Assembly: GCA_947456845.1 (NCBI GenBank)
Contig: CANGUJ010000255.1
Coordinates: 1-6,130 of the forward strand
Origin: Burkholderiales bacterium
GTDB taxonomy: Bacteria > Pseudomonadota > Gammaproteobacteria > Burkholderiales > JAEUOS01
DNA length: 6,130 nt
Reading direction: 5' to 3'
Part shown: in pieces, positions 1 to 6,130 of the stretch
Numbering within the stretch: the stretch's first letter is position 1
Layout of the letters: the number at the start of each line of letters is the position of its first letter
The notes under the pieces: model-generated
Told to the model about the DNA's origin: nothing
The model's input: only the letters and a program-made list of their open reading frames with translations
The model's database searches: none
Program-made: the position numbers and the translations under genes

Positions 1-513
1 CTGGAAATCCTGCGCCAGGCGCCGCAGCGGGTCGAGCGCGTGGCGTTGCTCGATACCGGATACCAGGCGCGGGCATCCGGTGCGCCGGGCGAGGCCGAAA
101 AGGTCCAGCGTCACGCCCTGCTGGACCTGGCGCGGCGCGAAGGCATGCGCGCCATGGGACTCAAGTGGCTGACCGGCATGGTGGCCCCCGCGCGCCTGGC
201 CGATGCCGCGCTGGTGGAGGCCATCGCCGCCATGGTGGCGCGCCATCCGGTCGAGGTCTTTGCCGCGCAGATCGAGGCGCTCCTGCGGCGGCCCGATGCC
301 ACCGACGTATTGCGTGCCATCGCCTGCCCCACCCTGATCGCCTGCGGGCGGCAAGACGCATGGAGCCCGTTCGCCCGCCATGAGGACATGGCCGGAATGG
401 TCACCGGTGCGACACTTGCGGCCTTCGAGGACTGCGGGCACATGGCGCCGATGGAAGGTCCCGAGACCGTGGCCGCGGCGCTCGTTGCGTGGCTGCGCCA
501 ATCCCCCGCCTGA
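1..513 (+). CDS. Alpha/beta-fold hydrolase, C-terminal part (5' end outside window)
   Basis: The frame is open from the first base and ends at TGA 511-513, giving 170 residues. The window opens with LEILRQAPQRVERVALLDTG, the helix and strand that normally follow the nucleophile elbow in alpha/beta hydrolases, so the Ser elbow itself lies just upstream and is not seen. A lid-like helical stretch follows. Then comes the strand IACPTLIACGRQD, whose Asp (codon 355-357) fits the acid of the triad, and FEDCGHMAPMEGPE, whose His (codon 439-441) fits the catalytic base. The family contains esterases, C-C bond hydrolases (MhpC, MenH) and haloperoxidase-like enzymes; the substrate cannot be told from this part. 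No signal peptide can be assessed. The stop lies 13 nt before the start of the next + strand gene, so the two are probably co-transcribed. The internal GTG at 40 is not the true start, because homology-like sequence continues upstream of it. The family call is firm; the function is unknown. Confidence 0.88.
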   Translation: MEILRQAPQRVERVALLDTGYQARASGAPGEAEKVQRHALLDLARREGMRAMGLKWLTGMVAPARLADAALVEAIAAMVARHPVEVFAAQIEALLRRPDATDVLRAIACPTLIACGRQDAWSPFARHEDMAGMVTGATLAAFEDCGHMAPMEGPETVAAALVAWLRQSPA

Positions 514-514
514 C

Positions 515-529
515 AAAGGACACGCCTTG
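515..529 (+). promoter_or_regulatory. Shine-Dalgarno and TTG start of the ThDP enzyme gene
   Basis: AAAGGA at 515-520 lies 6 nt before TTG at 527-529. It is the only good ribosome-binding sequence near the beginning of the conserved protein. The next in-frame ATG is at residue 62, inside the pyrimidine-binding domain, so it would remove essential sequence. Upstream in-frame codons lie within the hydrolase gene and translate to unrelated, Arg/Pro/Trp-rich sequence. The TTG start is therefore preferred. Confidence 0.75.
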
Positions 530-2248
530 AGCACACGCACCACCGCCCACCATTTCCTCGAAGGCCTGGCCGAGGCCGGCATCGAGTACCTGTTCTGCAA
601 CCTCGGCACCGACCATGCCTCGATCATCGAGGAACTGGCCCGGCGCGACCAGGACGGGCGCCGCTATCCCAGGGTGGTGCTGTGCCCGCACGAGAACGTG
701 GCCATCCACATGGCCGGCGGCTACGCGGCGGTGACCGGACGCGGCCAGGGCGTGCTGGTGCATGTGGACGCCGGCACCGCCAACGCCGCCATGGGCATGC
801 ACAACCTGGCGCGCGGCCGCCTGCCGGTGATGCTGATGGCCGGCAAGTCGCCGCACACCCTGCGGGGCGAGCTGCCGGGTTCGCGCGACAACTACGTGCA
901 CTTCGTGCAGGACCCGTTCGACATGGCGAGCGTGGTGCGCCCCTACGTCAAGTGGGAGCATTCGCTCGCCACCGGGGTGAATGCGCGCGAGGTGGTCATG
1001 CGCGGCCATGCCATGATGCAGAGCGACCCGCCCGGCCCGGTGTATCTGACCCTGCCGCGCGAGGCGCTGGCCGAGTCGTGGGAAGACGGCCGCGTGCGTT
1101 CGTTCGCCGGCGACCGCTACGGGGCGGTGGCGGCCGGCGGCATCGCGCCGGAAGCCGCGGCGCAGATCGCCGACATGCTGCTGGCCGCCGAAAACCCGGT
1201 GGTGATCACGGCCTACCTCGGCCGCAAGGCGGCGGCGGTGGCGGCGCTCGAGGCCCTGGCGCGCGAATGCGGCATCGCGGTGGCGGAGTTCAGCCCCACA
1301 CATCTGTGCATTTCGCGCGCGTCGCCCTGCTTCGCCGGCTTCGACCCCGCCCGCGTGCTGGCCGACGCCGACCTGGGCCTGCTGCTCGACGTCGACGTGC
1401 CCTGGCTGCCCAAGTATGTGCAGGAAAACCCCGCCACCCGCTGGATTCAGGTGGATGTGGATGCGATCAAGAAGGACTTCCCGATGTGGGGGTTCGCCGC
1501 CGACGTGCGCCACCAGGCCGATTGCGCCAGCGTGCTGCCGCAGGTGCTGGCCGCGGTGCGCGAGCGCGCCACGCCGGCGCAGCGCGCGGCCGCGGCCTCA
1601 CGCATGGTGAAGCTGGAGGAAAACCGCCGCCGCCGCGAAAAATCGTGGACGGACCTGTCGGCGGATGCCGGCACCCGCGATGCGCTCTCCGCCGGCGCCG
1701 TGTGCGCCGCATTGGGCCGCGCCATCCGGCCGACCGATGTGGTGGTCAACGAGGCGATCCGCAATGCCCCGGCGGTATTGACGCAGATCCCGCGCAGCGA
1801 ACCCTTGAGCCTGATCGGCGCCGCCGGCGCGGGCCTGGGCTACAGCGCCGGCATGGCGCTCGGCATCCGCCTGGCGCAACCCGGCCGGCGCGTGATCAAC
1901 GTGGTGGGCGATGGCGGATTCCACTTCTCGACGCCGACCTCGGTGTACGCGGTGGCGCAGCAGTACGGGCTGCCGATCTTCACCCTGGTGCTGGACAACG
2001 GCGGCTGGCAGGCCGTCATGGAGGCCACGCTGCGCGTGCATCCCGACGGGCATGCGGCCGCCACCCGCGAGTTCCAGGCGCGCCTGGGCGGACCTATGCG
2101 CCGCTTCGATCAGGTCGCCGCCGCTTTCGGCGCCCACGGCGAGACGGTCGATGAACCCGGCCTGGTGGAGGCGGCCATCGCGCGCTGCCTCGCGGCGGTC
2201 GACCGCGGCCAGGCGGCGGTGCTGGTGGCGAAGATCAAGCCGTTCTAG
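527..2248 (+). CDS. Thiamine-diphosphate-dependent enzyme, acetolactate synthase-like
   Basis: This 573-aa protein has the three-domain layout and usual length of the acetolactate synthase / benzoylformate decarboxylase superfamily. The N-terminal pyrimidine-binding domain (about 1-175) carries CPHENVAIHMAGGYA with the cofactor-activating Glu56, followed by the glycine/alanine-rich DAGTANAAMGMHNLARGRLP stretch. The central domain (about 205-340) has Rossmann-like NPVVITAYLG and ends with WIQVDVD. The C-terminal diphosphate-binding domain (about 385-573) has the GDG...N motif for Mg and ThDP: GDGG at 461-464 and DN at 490-491. It should be cytoplasmic; there is no signal peptide. It probably cleaves or joins C-C bonds next to a keto group. 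It is unlikely to be the biosynthetic IlvB, since no small regulatory subunit gene follows and the neighbour is a hydrolase. Decarboxylase, carboligase or lyase activity are all possible; whether FAD is bound cannot be seen. The TTG start is chosen by its Shine-Dalgarno sequence. It probably forms a two-gene unit with the hydrolase upstream. Confidence 0.9.
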   Translation: MSTRTTAHHFLEGLAEAGIEYLFCNLGTDHASIIEELARRDQDGRRYPRVVLCPHENVAIHMAGGYAAVTGRGQGVLVHVDAGTANAAMGMHNLARGRLPVMLMAGKSPHTLRGELPGSRDNYVHFVQDPFDMASVVRPYVKWEHSLATGVNAREVVMRGHAMMQSDPPGPVYLTLPREALAESWEDGRVRSFAGDRYGAVAAGGIAPEAAAQIADMLLAAENPVVITAYLGRKAAAVAALEALARECGIAVAEFSPTHLCISRASPCFAGFDPARVLADADLGLLLDVDVPWLPKYVQENPATRWIQVDVDAIKKDFPMWGFAADVRHQADCASVLPQVLAAVRERATPAQRAAAASRMVKLEENRRRREKSWTDLSADAGTRDALSAGAVCAALGRAIRPTDVVVNEAIRNAPAVLTQIPRSEPLSLIGAAGAGLGYSAGMALGIRLAQPGRRVINVVGDGGFHFSTPTSVYAVAQQYGLPIFTLVLDNGGWQAVMEATLRVHPDGHAAATREFQARLGGPMRRFDQVAAAFGAHGETVDEPGLVEAAIARCLAAVDRGQAAVLVAKIKPF

Positions 2249-2262
2249 CGGCGCCGGCGCTA
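2246..2262. other. Small hairpin spanning both convergent stop codons
   Basis: The arms TAGCG (2246-2250) and CGCTA (2258-2262) pair perfectly around a 7-nt loop. Within it, GCGCCGGCGC (2251-2260) is a self-complementary 10-mer, giving an alternative fold. The + strand TAG (2246-2248) and the - strand TAG (2262-2260) sit in opposite arms. There is no T-run on either side, so it is not a typical intrinsic terminator. It may still slow RNA polymerase between the converging genes, but in DNA this rich in G and C a short palindrome can arise by chance. Confidence 0.3.
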
Positions 2263-3039
2263 CGCGCCTGAGCGGCCGACCCCGTGGGCACGCAGGAAGG
2301 GTCGCAGCCAGTCCGGGAGGGTGTCGTGGAACAGGTGGATGGCGGAATCGAGGTGGGTGACCCTGATGCCGGCATCGTCCGCCAGATGCTCCAGCGAGTC
2401 GCATGTATGCAGGCTGATATGGCCGTTGCGCGGCGCGCAGTACCACCAGCCGGTGCGCTGCGTGCCGATGTCCGCCGGCTGGCACAGCGTCGAGATCAGC
2501 ACCAGGCGGTTCGCGTCGGTCATGGACAGCATGTCCGCCAGCGTCGGCGCCGGGGTCGGCGAATGTTCGAATACCTCGAACGCGGTCACCAGCGCGAACT
2601 TCCCGACGGGCTTCGGCGCGTGGCTGAAGAACGGATCCCAGTGGGTGGCGCGCAGGCCGCGTTGCGCCGCGTTGATCGCCCGCGCCATGCGGCCGCTACC
2701 GCCCCCGTAATCGCACAGCGCAAGCGGCAGCGTGCCGAAATGGTTCAGCAGGTAGGCCGCCAGCGCGGCCGGCCGCCTTTCCTCGAAGTCGGGATCGACC
2801 AGGCGGTAGTCGGGGTTGTAGACGCGTTCGGCGAAGTCCCGCGGCGAAAACCCGTCCATGAACTGCGTGAACATGAAGCCGCAGTGCGGGCAGCGGTAGT
2901 AGGGCACCGCCACCCCGCTCGGGGGCAGCAGGCGCGGGCTGGCGGCGCGCTCGCAGTGCGCGTTGAAGTCGCACGAATCGAGGAACGGCGCGGCCGCGCC
3001 GCAGACCTTGCAGGGCAGGGCCGCCGGCCCGTGGGTCAC
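2260..3039 (-). CDS. Zinc-ribbon class I SAM-dependent methyltransferase
   Basis: This 259-aa protein starts at GTG (3039-3037). The N-terminal part has two CxxC pairs, C10-KV-C13 (CKVCG) and C50-PH-C53 (CPHCG), plus C23 and C29, consistent with a zinc-binding module. A linker with NPDYRLVDPDFEERRP follows. The Rossmann methyltransferase domain starts near residue 105: motif I is LCDYGGGSGRMA (about 109-119), D135 of HWDPF fits the acidic residue that contacts the SAM ribose, and FALVTAFEVFEHSP (148-161) is the motif II/III region. The layout recalls the Methyltransf_13/Methyltransf_23 proteins that include sugar C-methyltransferases, but the acceptor is unknown. GTG is chosen because it keeps the first CxxC and lies 4 nt after the phaC stop. 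No strong Shine-Dalgarno is seen, so translation is probably coupled to phaC. A role tied to PHA is inferred from position only. The stop is TAG 2262-2260, and the length is complete. Confidence 0.85.
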   Translation of the reverse strand: MTHGPAALPCKVCGAAAPFLDSCDFNAHCERAASPRLLPPSGVAVPYYRCPHCGFMFTQFMDGFSPRDFAERVYNPDYRLVDPDFEERRPAALAAYLLNHFGTLPLALCDYGGGSGRMARAINAAQRGLRATHWDPFFSHAPKPVGKFALVTAFEVFEHSPTPAPTLADMLSMTDANRLVLISTLCQPADIGTQRTGWWYCAPRNGHISLHTCDSLEHLADDAGIRVTHLDSAIHLFHDTLPDWLRPFLRAHGVGRSGA

Positions 3040-3043
3040 GTCT

Positions 3044-4861
3044 TCAGGCCTGCTTGTCCAGGCGCAGCTTGGCGAACGAGCCGGGCGCGTCTTCGAGCAC
3101 CTCGAGCTTGCCGCCACGCAGGGCGTCGCCCGGAATGCGGGCCGGCACCGGCTTCTCCCTGTTGTGCGAACGGACCCACTTGTCCCAGTCGGTCCACCAG
3201 GAACCGTCATGCCTGGTGGCGCCGGCGAGCCAGTCTTCGGCCTTCGGCACCAGGCTGGCATTGGTCCAGTAGCCGTACTTGTTGGCCGCCGGCGGGTTGA
3301 CGATGCCGGCGATGTGGCCGGACCCGCCGAGCACGAACTTGTTGGCGCCACCCAGGGTGAGCGCGCCGGTGTAGGTGGTGGCCCACGGCGCGATGTGGTC
3401 TTCGACCGTGGAGACGAAATAGGCCGGCGACTTCACCTTGGAGAGATCGATCGGGGTGCCGTCGAGCGTGACGCCGCCCGGCTTGACCAGCCGGTTCTTG
3501 ATGTACATCTCGCGCAGGTAGAACAGGTGCATGGCCATCGGCATGCGCGTGGCGTCCGAGTTCCAGTACAGGAGGTCGAAGGGAAACGGATCCTTGCCCA
3601 GCAGGTAGTTGTGCACATAGAACGACCAGACCAGGTCGTTGGCGCGCAGCATGTTGAAGGTGCCGGCCATCTCGCTGCCCTCGAGGTAGCCGCCGCGCTT
3701 CTGCATGCGCTTCTCCAGCGCGTCGACCTGGGCCTCGTCGACGTACACGCCCAGGTCGCCCGGCTTGGCGAAGTCGATCAGGCTGGTGAAGAAGGTGGCC
3801 GTGCGGATGCGGTTGTCCTTTTTCGCGGCGAGGTAGCCGAGCGTGCAGGCCAGCAGGGTGCCGCCCAGGCAGTAGCCGACGGCATTGACCTCCTTCTCGC
3901 CGGTGCACCTGGCGATCGCATCCATCGCCGCCAGCGGGCCTTCGAGCAGGTAGCTGTCGAAGGTTTTCTTCGACAGCTTCGCGTCCGGCATCACCCAGGA
4001 GATCACGAAAACCGTGTGGCCCTGGTCCACCGCCCACTTGATGAAGGAGTTCTTCGGCTGCAGGTCGAGGATGTAGTACTTGTTGATCCAGGGCGGGATG
4101 ATGAGCAGCGGGCGCTTCAACACCGTCTTGGTCGACGGCTGGTACATCAGGAGCTGCATCAGGTCGTTCTGGAACACCACCTTGCCCGGCGTGGAGGCGA
4201 CGTTCCTGCCCATCTCGAAGGCGCTCGTGTCGGTCATCGCGATGGCCAGGCCGCCCTTGCCCTTTTCGAGGTCGCGCAGCATGTTCTGCATGCCCTTGAC
4301 GAGGTTTTCGCCGCCGCTGTCGGCGGTGGCCTTGAGCACCTGCGGATTGGTCAGCGCGAAATTGGACGGCGCCGCGGCATCGAGCATCTGGCGGGTGTAG
4401 TACAGCGCCTTGTGGCGCGTCTTGGGCGACACGTCCGGGACGCCGGCCACCGCGTCCTGCATGTGTCGGGATGTCAGGGTATAGGTGCGGGCGAGGAAGT
4501 CGAACCAGGGGTTGGAGGTCCAGGCCTCGTCGGAGAAGCGGCGGTCCTTGAGGGGCTCGAGCTTGGGGCCCTGGCCGGCGGCGGCAGCCAGGTAGTCCTG
4601 CCACAGCTTGCCCAGGTCCGCCATGTACTTGCCCTGCACCTCGACCAGTTTCTGCGGGTCGGCAAGCATCTTCTGCATGACCTCGCCGAAGGCCTTCTGC
4701 ACGCCGAACTCGTCATGCACCGCCGACTCGAGATCGGCGGCCTGCTTTTCGACGATCCGCGGCGCCAGCGCTGCGGCGCGGCGCGTCACGTCGGCCAATG
4801 CCTGGGCGAGAACGTCGGGGAGGATCGCTGGCGGCGCGGCGGCCGCGGTCTTTTCGGTCAT
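3044..4861 (-). CDS. phaC: Class I poly(3-hydroxyalkanoate) synthase
   Basis: This 605-aa protein is close to the usual ~590 aa of class I synthases. It polymerises (R)-3-hydroxyacyl-CoA, usually short-chain 3-hydroxybutyryl-CoA, into polyester at the surface of cytoplasmic granules, releasing CoA. The N-terminal PhaC_N region (about 60-285) holds DRRFSDEAWTSNPWFDFLARTY and the PLLIIPPWINKYYILDL strand. The alpha/beta hydrolase core carries the lipase-like box G329-YCLGG with nucleophile C331. The other triad residues are D488 in STVEDHIAPW and H516 in GGSGHIAGIVNPP; all three are intact. WNSDATRMP, another class I hallmark, is present. The ATG at 4861 is preceded by GGAG (4870-4867) with 5 nt spacing; the open frame extends 20 residues further, overlapping the upstream gene, with no homology-like sequence. 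It lies 46 nt after the MBL gene and 4 nt before the methyltransferase. Unusually, no phaA, phaB, phasin or phaR gene is adjacent. No class III PhaE partner is needed for this type. Confidence 0.97.
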   Translation of the reverse strand: MTEKTAAAAPPAILPDVLAQALADVTRRAAALAPRIVEKQAADLESAVHDEFGVQKAFGEVMQKMLADPQKLVEVQGKYMADLGKLWQDYLAAAAGQGPKLEPLKDRRFSDEAWTSNPWFDFLARTYTLTSRHMQDAVAGVPDVSPKTRHKALYYTRQMLDAAAPSNFALTNPQVLKATADSGGENLVKGMQNMLRDLEKGKGGLAIAMTDTSAFEMGRNVASTPGKVVFQNDLMQLLMYQPSTKTVLKRPLLIIPPWINKYYILDLQPKNSFIKWAVDQGHTVFVISWVMPDAKLSKKTFDSYLLEGPLAAMDAIARCTGEKEVNAVGYCLGGTLLACTLGYLAAKKDNRIRTATFFTSLIDFAKPGDLGVYVDEAQVDALEKRMQKRGGYLEGSEMAGTFNMLRANDLVWSFYVHNYLLGKDPFPFDLLYWNSDATRMPMAMHLFYLREMYIKNRLVKPGGVTLDGTPIDLSKVKSPAYFVSTVEDHIAPWATTYTGALTLGGANKFVLGGSGHIAGIVNPPAANKYGYWTNASLVPKAEDWLAGATRHDGSWWTDWDKWVRSHNREKPVPARIPGDALRGGKLEVLEDAPGSFAKLRLDKQA

Positions 4862-4907
4862 GGGTTCTCCGGGCGCGTTGCGGAGCCGGCGCCGGCCGAC
4901 TCCCGAA
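4862..4907 (-). other. 46-nt gap with phaC Shine-Dalgarno and a 12-bp GC palindrome
   Basis: On the - strand the gap between the MBL-gene stop and the phaC ATG contains GGAGAA (4870-4865), a good ribosome-binding site. Upstream of it is the perfect palindrome GCCGGCGCCGGC (4885-4896). No convincing -10/-35 pair is seen, which supports read-through from the MBL gene. The palindrome could form a short intercistronic hairpin that adjusts mRNA stability or the ratio of the two products, but it has no T-run and could be chance in GC-rich DNA. Confidence 0.45.
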
Positions 4908-6005
4908 TCAAGTCTTGACAAAGCGTATTACACCATCGGCGCCTGTCGCGGAGCTTACCTTGCCCGCCGCGCGCAGGAAATGCAAGTGCGCGAGCGCCTC
5001 GCCGATGGCAAACGTGCTCTGGTGCGCATCGAGCTCGCGCTGGAACATCACCGGAATGATGTCGCCGGCGCTCGCGGGCCGGTCGCATGCCGCCAGGGTT
5101 TCGGCCAGCCGCTCGTCATGGTGCGCGCGCAGTTGCGCCACCCGTTCGCGCGCGCCGCGGAACAGCCGTCCGTGCGAAGGCAGCACCAGCACCCCGCGCG
5201 GCATGCGCTCGTAGAGGGTGATGGCGTCGAGAAACCACTTGAGCGGGTTGCCCTGCGGCTCGTTGGGCCACACGCCCACGTTGGTCGAAATGCGCGGCAG
5301 CAGCATGTCGCCGGAGATCACGATGTCCAGGGCCGGGCAGTACAGGCTGGCGTGCTCGTTGGAGTGGCCGTAGCCGCAGTACACCAGCCAGGAACGCCCG
5401 CCGATGGTGAGCGTGTCGCCGTCGCGCATGCGCACGAAGGCGTCGGGCACCGAAGGCACCAGGCTCTGGTAATAGCGCTTGCGGCCACGCTCGATCTCGT
5501 CGCACAGGGCGGGTGGCAGGCCGTTGCGGCGGAAATGCGCCACCTGCGCCTCGTTGTCGAAGCCGCTCATGCCGTGGCACATGATGCGGCTCCAGAAGTA
5601 CTCGCCGGCGGTGGCGGTGAGCATGCAGCCATGACCGGCGTAGCGCGCGCGTATCCATTCGGCGTTGCCGACATGGTCCGGGTGCGCATGGGTGATGATC
5701 ACCCGCTTGACCGGCTTGCCGCCCAATTCGGCGTCGAAGATCGTCTCCCAGGCGGCTCGGGTGGGTTCGTTGCCCACGCCGCAGTCGATCACCGTCCAGC
5801 AGGGCGTGCCGTCGATCTCGTCCTCCAGCAGCCACAGGTTGATGTGGTCCAGCGCGAAGGGCAGCTTCATGCGCAGCCAGCGCACCCGGCCGCCGGGTTC
5901 CCCGGCCACATTGAACACCTCGCCCGGCCCGGGAATGGTCGCAAAGGGGTAGGTGAGGGCGGCTTCCTCGGCGCGCTCCGCCCTGGGCTGCATTGCGGCT
6001 GCCAT
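4908..6005 (-). CDS. MBL-fold metallo-hydrolase (glyoxalase II / LACTB2-like)
   Basis: This 365-aa protein has the full set of metallo-beta-lactamase-fold metal ligands. The THAHPDH motif gives H106, H108, D110 and H111; H218 lies in GHSNEHASL (H214 is the first His of the GHxxxH pair); D233 in ISGDMLLP bridges the metals; and H278 is in LPSHGRLF. The C-terminal ~80 residues, rich in Arg, Leu and Ala, look like the helical/winged extension found in LACTB2-like members. There is no signal peptide, so it is cytoplasmic. The family hydrolyses thioesters, lactones and other esters; given phaC next door, an acyl-CoA or hydroxyacyl substrate is plausible but inferred. ATG 6005 is chosen because GGAAAG (6020-6015) lies 9 nt upstream. 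ATG 5993 is an alternative with a poorer ribosome-binding site, and the 16-residue upstream extension would be translated through the operator palindrome. It is the first gene of the probable MBL-phaC-methyltransferase operon, with the stop at TGA 4910-4908. Confidence 0.92.
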   Translation of the reverse strand: MAAAMQPRAERAEEAALTYPFATIPGPGEVFNVAGEPGGRVRWLRMKLPFALDHINLWLLEDEIDGTPCWTVIDCGVGNEPTRAAWETIFDAELGGKPVKRVIITHAHPDHVGNAEWIRARYAGHGCMLTATAGEYFWSRIMCHGMSGFDNEAQVAHFRRNGLPPALCDEIERGRKRYYQSLVPSVPDAFVRMRDGDTLTIGGRSWLVYCGYGHSNEHASLYCPALDIVISGDMLLPRISTNVGVWPNEPQGNPLKWFLDAITLYERMPRGVLVLPSHGRLFRGARERVAQLRAHHDERLAETLAACDRPASAGDIIPVMFQRELDAHQSTFAIGEALAHLHFLRAAGKVSSATGADGVIRFVKT

Positions 6006-6014
6006 TTGGGTACA

Positions 6015-6020
6015 CTTTCC
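6015..6020 (-). promoter_or_regulatory. Shine-Dalgarno of the MBL hydrolase gene
   Basis: GGAAAG on the - strand lies 9 nt before ATG 6005, and favours that start over ATG 5993. It directly abuts the operator-like palindrome, so the 5' leader is either very short or contains the palindrome. Confidence 0.6.
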
Positions 6021-6038
6021 GTTTACGTAAACGTAAGC
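6021..6038. promoter_or_regulatory. Operator-like inverted repeat, possible MerR/LiuR-type site
   Basis: The sequence GTTTACGTAAACGTAAGC holds the perfect inverted repeat TTACGT (6023-6028) and ACGTAA (6031-6036) around a 2-nt AA spacer. The outermost G/C bases (6021 and 6038) also pair. It overlaps a second perfect palindrome, GTTTACGTAAAC (6021-6032), and a tandem ACGTAA repeat (6025-6036). It is the only AT-richer patch in this GC-rich region and lies 15 nt upstream of the MBL gene ATG. The TTACGT-N2-ACGTAA form resembles, from memory, sites of LiuR-like MerR regulators that control branched-chain amino-acid and fatty-acid breakdown. A weak -10-like GACAAT (- strand, 6049-6044) lies just upstream without a good -35, so a site over the transcription start is possible. 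The regulator gene is not in the window. Confidence 0.6.
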
Positions 6039-6071
6039 TGCGGATTGTCGCATGCGGCCCGCCGGTTCCGC

Positions 6072-6103
6072 GCTGGCGCCCCCTGCCGGACAGGCGCCGT
6101 CCG
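6072..6103. repeat. GC-rich overlapping inverted repeats at the right edge
   Basis: GGCGCC occurs at 6075-6080 and 6093-6098 and can pair around a 12-nt loop. CGGAC (6087-6091) and GTCCG (6099-6103) form an alternative 5-bp stem. The stretch 6039-6130 around them shows no gene I can support: a 26-codon + frame from ATG 6052 runs off the edge but has a low-complexity Pro/Ala composition. A - strand TAA at 6122-6120 could end a gene beyond the window, in which case these repeats might be part of its terminator, though no T-run follows. Confidence 0.3.
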
Positions 6104-6130
6104 CCGGTCCGCGCGCGGCTTACCTGTTCC

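Noticed and set aside
380..526. N-terminal extension of the ThDP enzyme
   Set aside because: These 49 codons overlap the hydrolase coding end and read as Arg/Pro/Trp-rich nonsense; the TTG at 527 with AAAGGA fits the family start.
401..1513. 370-codon open frame on the - strand opposite the ThDP enzyme gene
   Set aside because: It is antisense to a gene with clear ThDP motifs; the product is His/Arg-rich and low in complexity, with no family resemblance.
3040..3351. Longer methyltransferase start inside phaC
   Set aside because: The extra ~104 codons are Thr/Ser/Pro/Arg-rich shadow sequence within phaC; the zinc module begins right after the GTG at 3039.
3207..4604. 465-codon - strand frame overlapping phaC in another frame
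   Set aside because: It is an out-of-frame shadow of phaC, dominated by Arg, Pro, His and Gln.
2963..4918. 651-codon open frame on the + strand opposite phaC
   Set aside because: It is antisense to a clearly conserved phaC with an intact catalytic triad. The translation is rich in His, Gln, Arg, Val and Leu with no recognisable domain, as expected of a shadow frame in GC-rich DNA.
6052..6130. Possible divergent + strand gene start at ATG 6052
   Set aside because: Only 26 codons are visible, the sequence is Pro/Ala-rich, there is no Shine-Dalgarno, and it resembles no MerR N-terminus; it cannot be supported.

Overview
This GC-rich window looks like a betaproteobacterial chromosome segment. 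Burkholderiales, perhaps Bordetella/Achromobacter-like Alcaligenaceae, is my best guess. It rests on base composition, dense coding with very short gaps, and a class I (Ralstonia-type) PhaC; it is an inference, not a database match. There are five protein genes in two converging blocks. I saw no tRNA, rRNA, CRISPR array, insertion sequence or prophage gene.

Left block, + strand (1-2248): the C-terminal part of an alpha/beta-fold hydrolase whose start lies before the window. After 13 nt comes a complete 573-aa thiamine-diphosphate-dependent enzyme of the acetolactate synthase / benzoylformate decarboxylase superfamily. Its start is a TTG codon preceded by a clear Shine-Dalgarno sequence. The two probably act in one catabolic pathway; the substrate cannot be read from the sequence.

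Right block, - strand (6005 down to 2260): a metallo-beta-lactamase-fold hydrolase, then phaC (class I polyhydroxyalkanoate synthase) after 46 nt, then a zinc-ribbon class I SAM-dependent methyltransferase whose GTG start lies 4 nt after the phaC stop. The spacing suggests one operon in the order MBL hydrolase, phaC, methyltransferase. No phaA, phaB, phasin or phaR gene is visible. Just upstream of the MBL gene is a striking inverted repeat (TTACGT-aa-ACGTAA). It resembles operators of LiuR-type MerR regulators, which control acyl-CoA and branched-chain amino-acid breakdown. This suggests the PHA operon may respond to acyl-CoA metabolism.

The blocks converge with 11 nt between the two TAG stop codons, and both stops lie in the arms of a small hairpin. 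The right edge (6039-6130) holds GC-rich inverted repeats and no gene I can call. Most of the window is ordinary metabolism. The points most worth a second look are the operator-like palindrome and the unusual partners of phaC.
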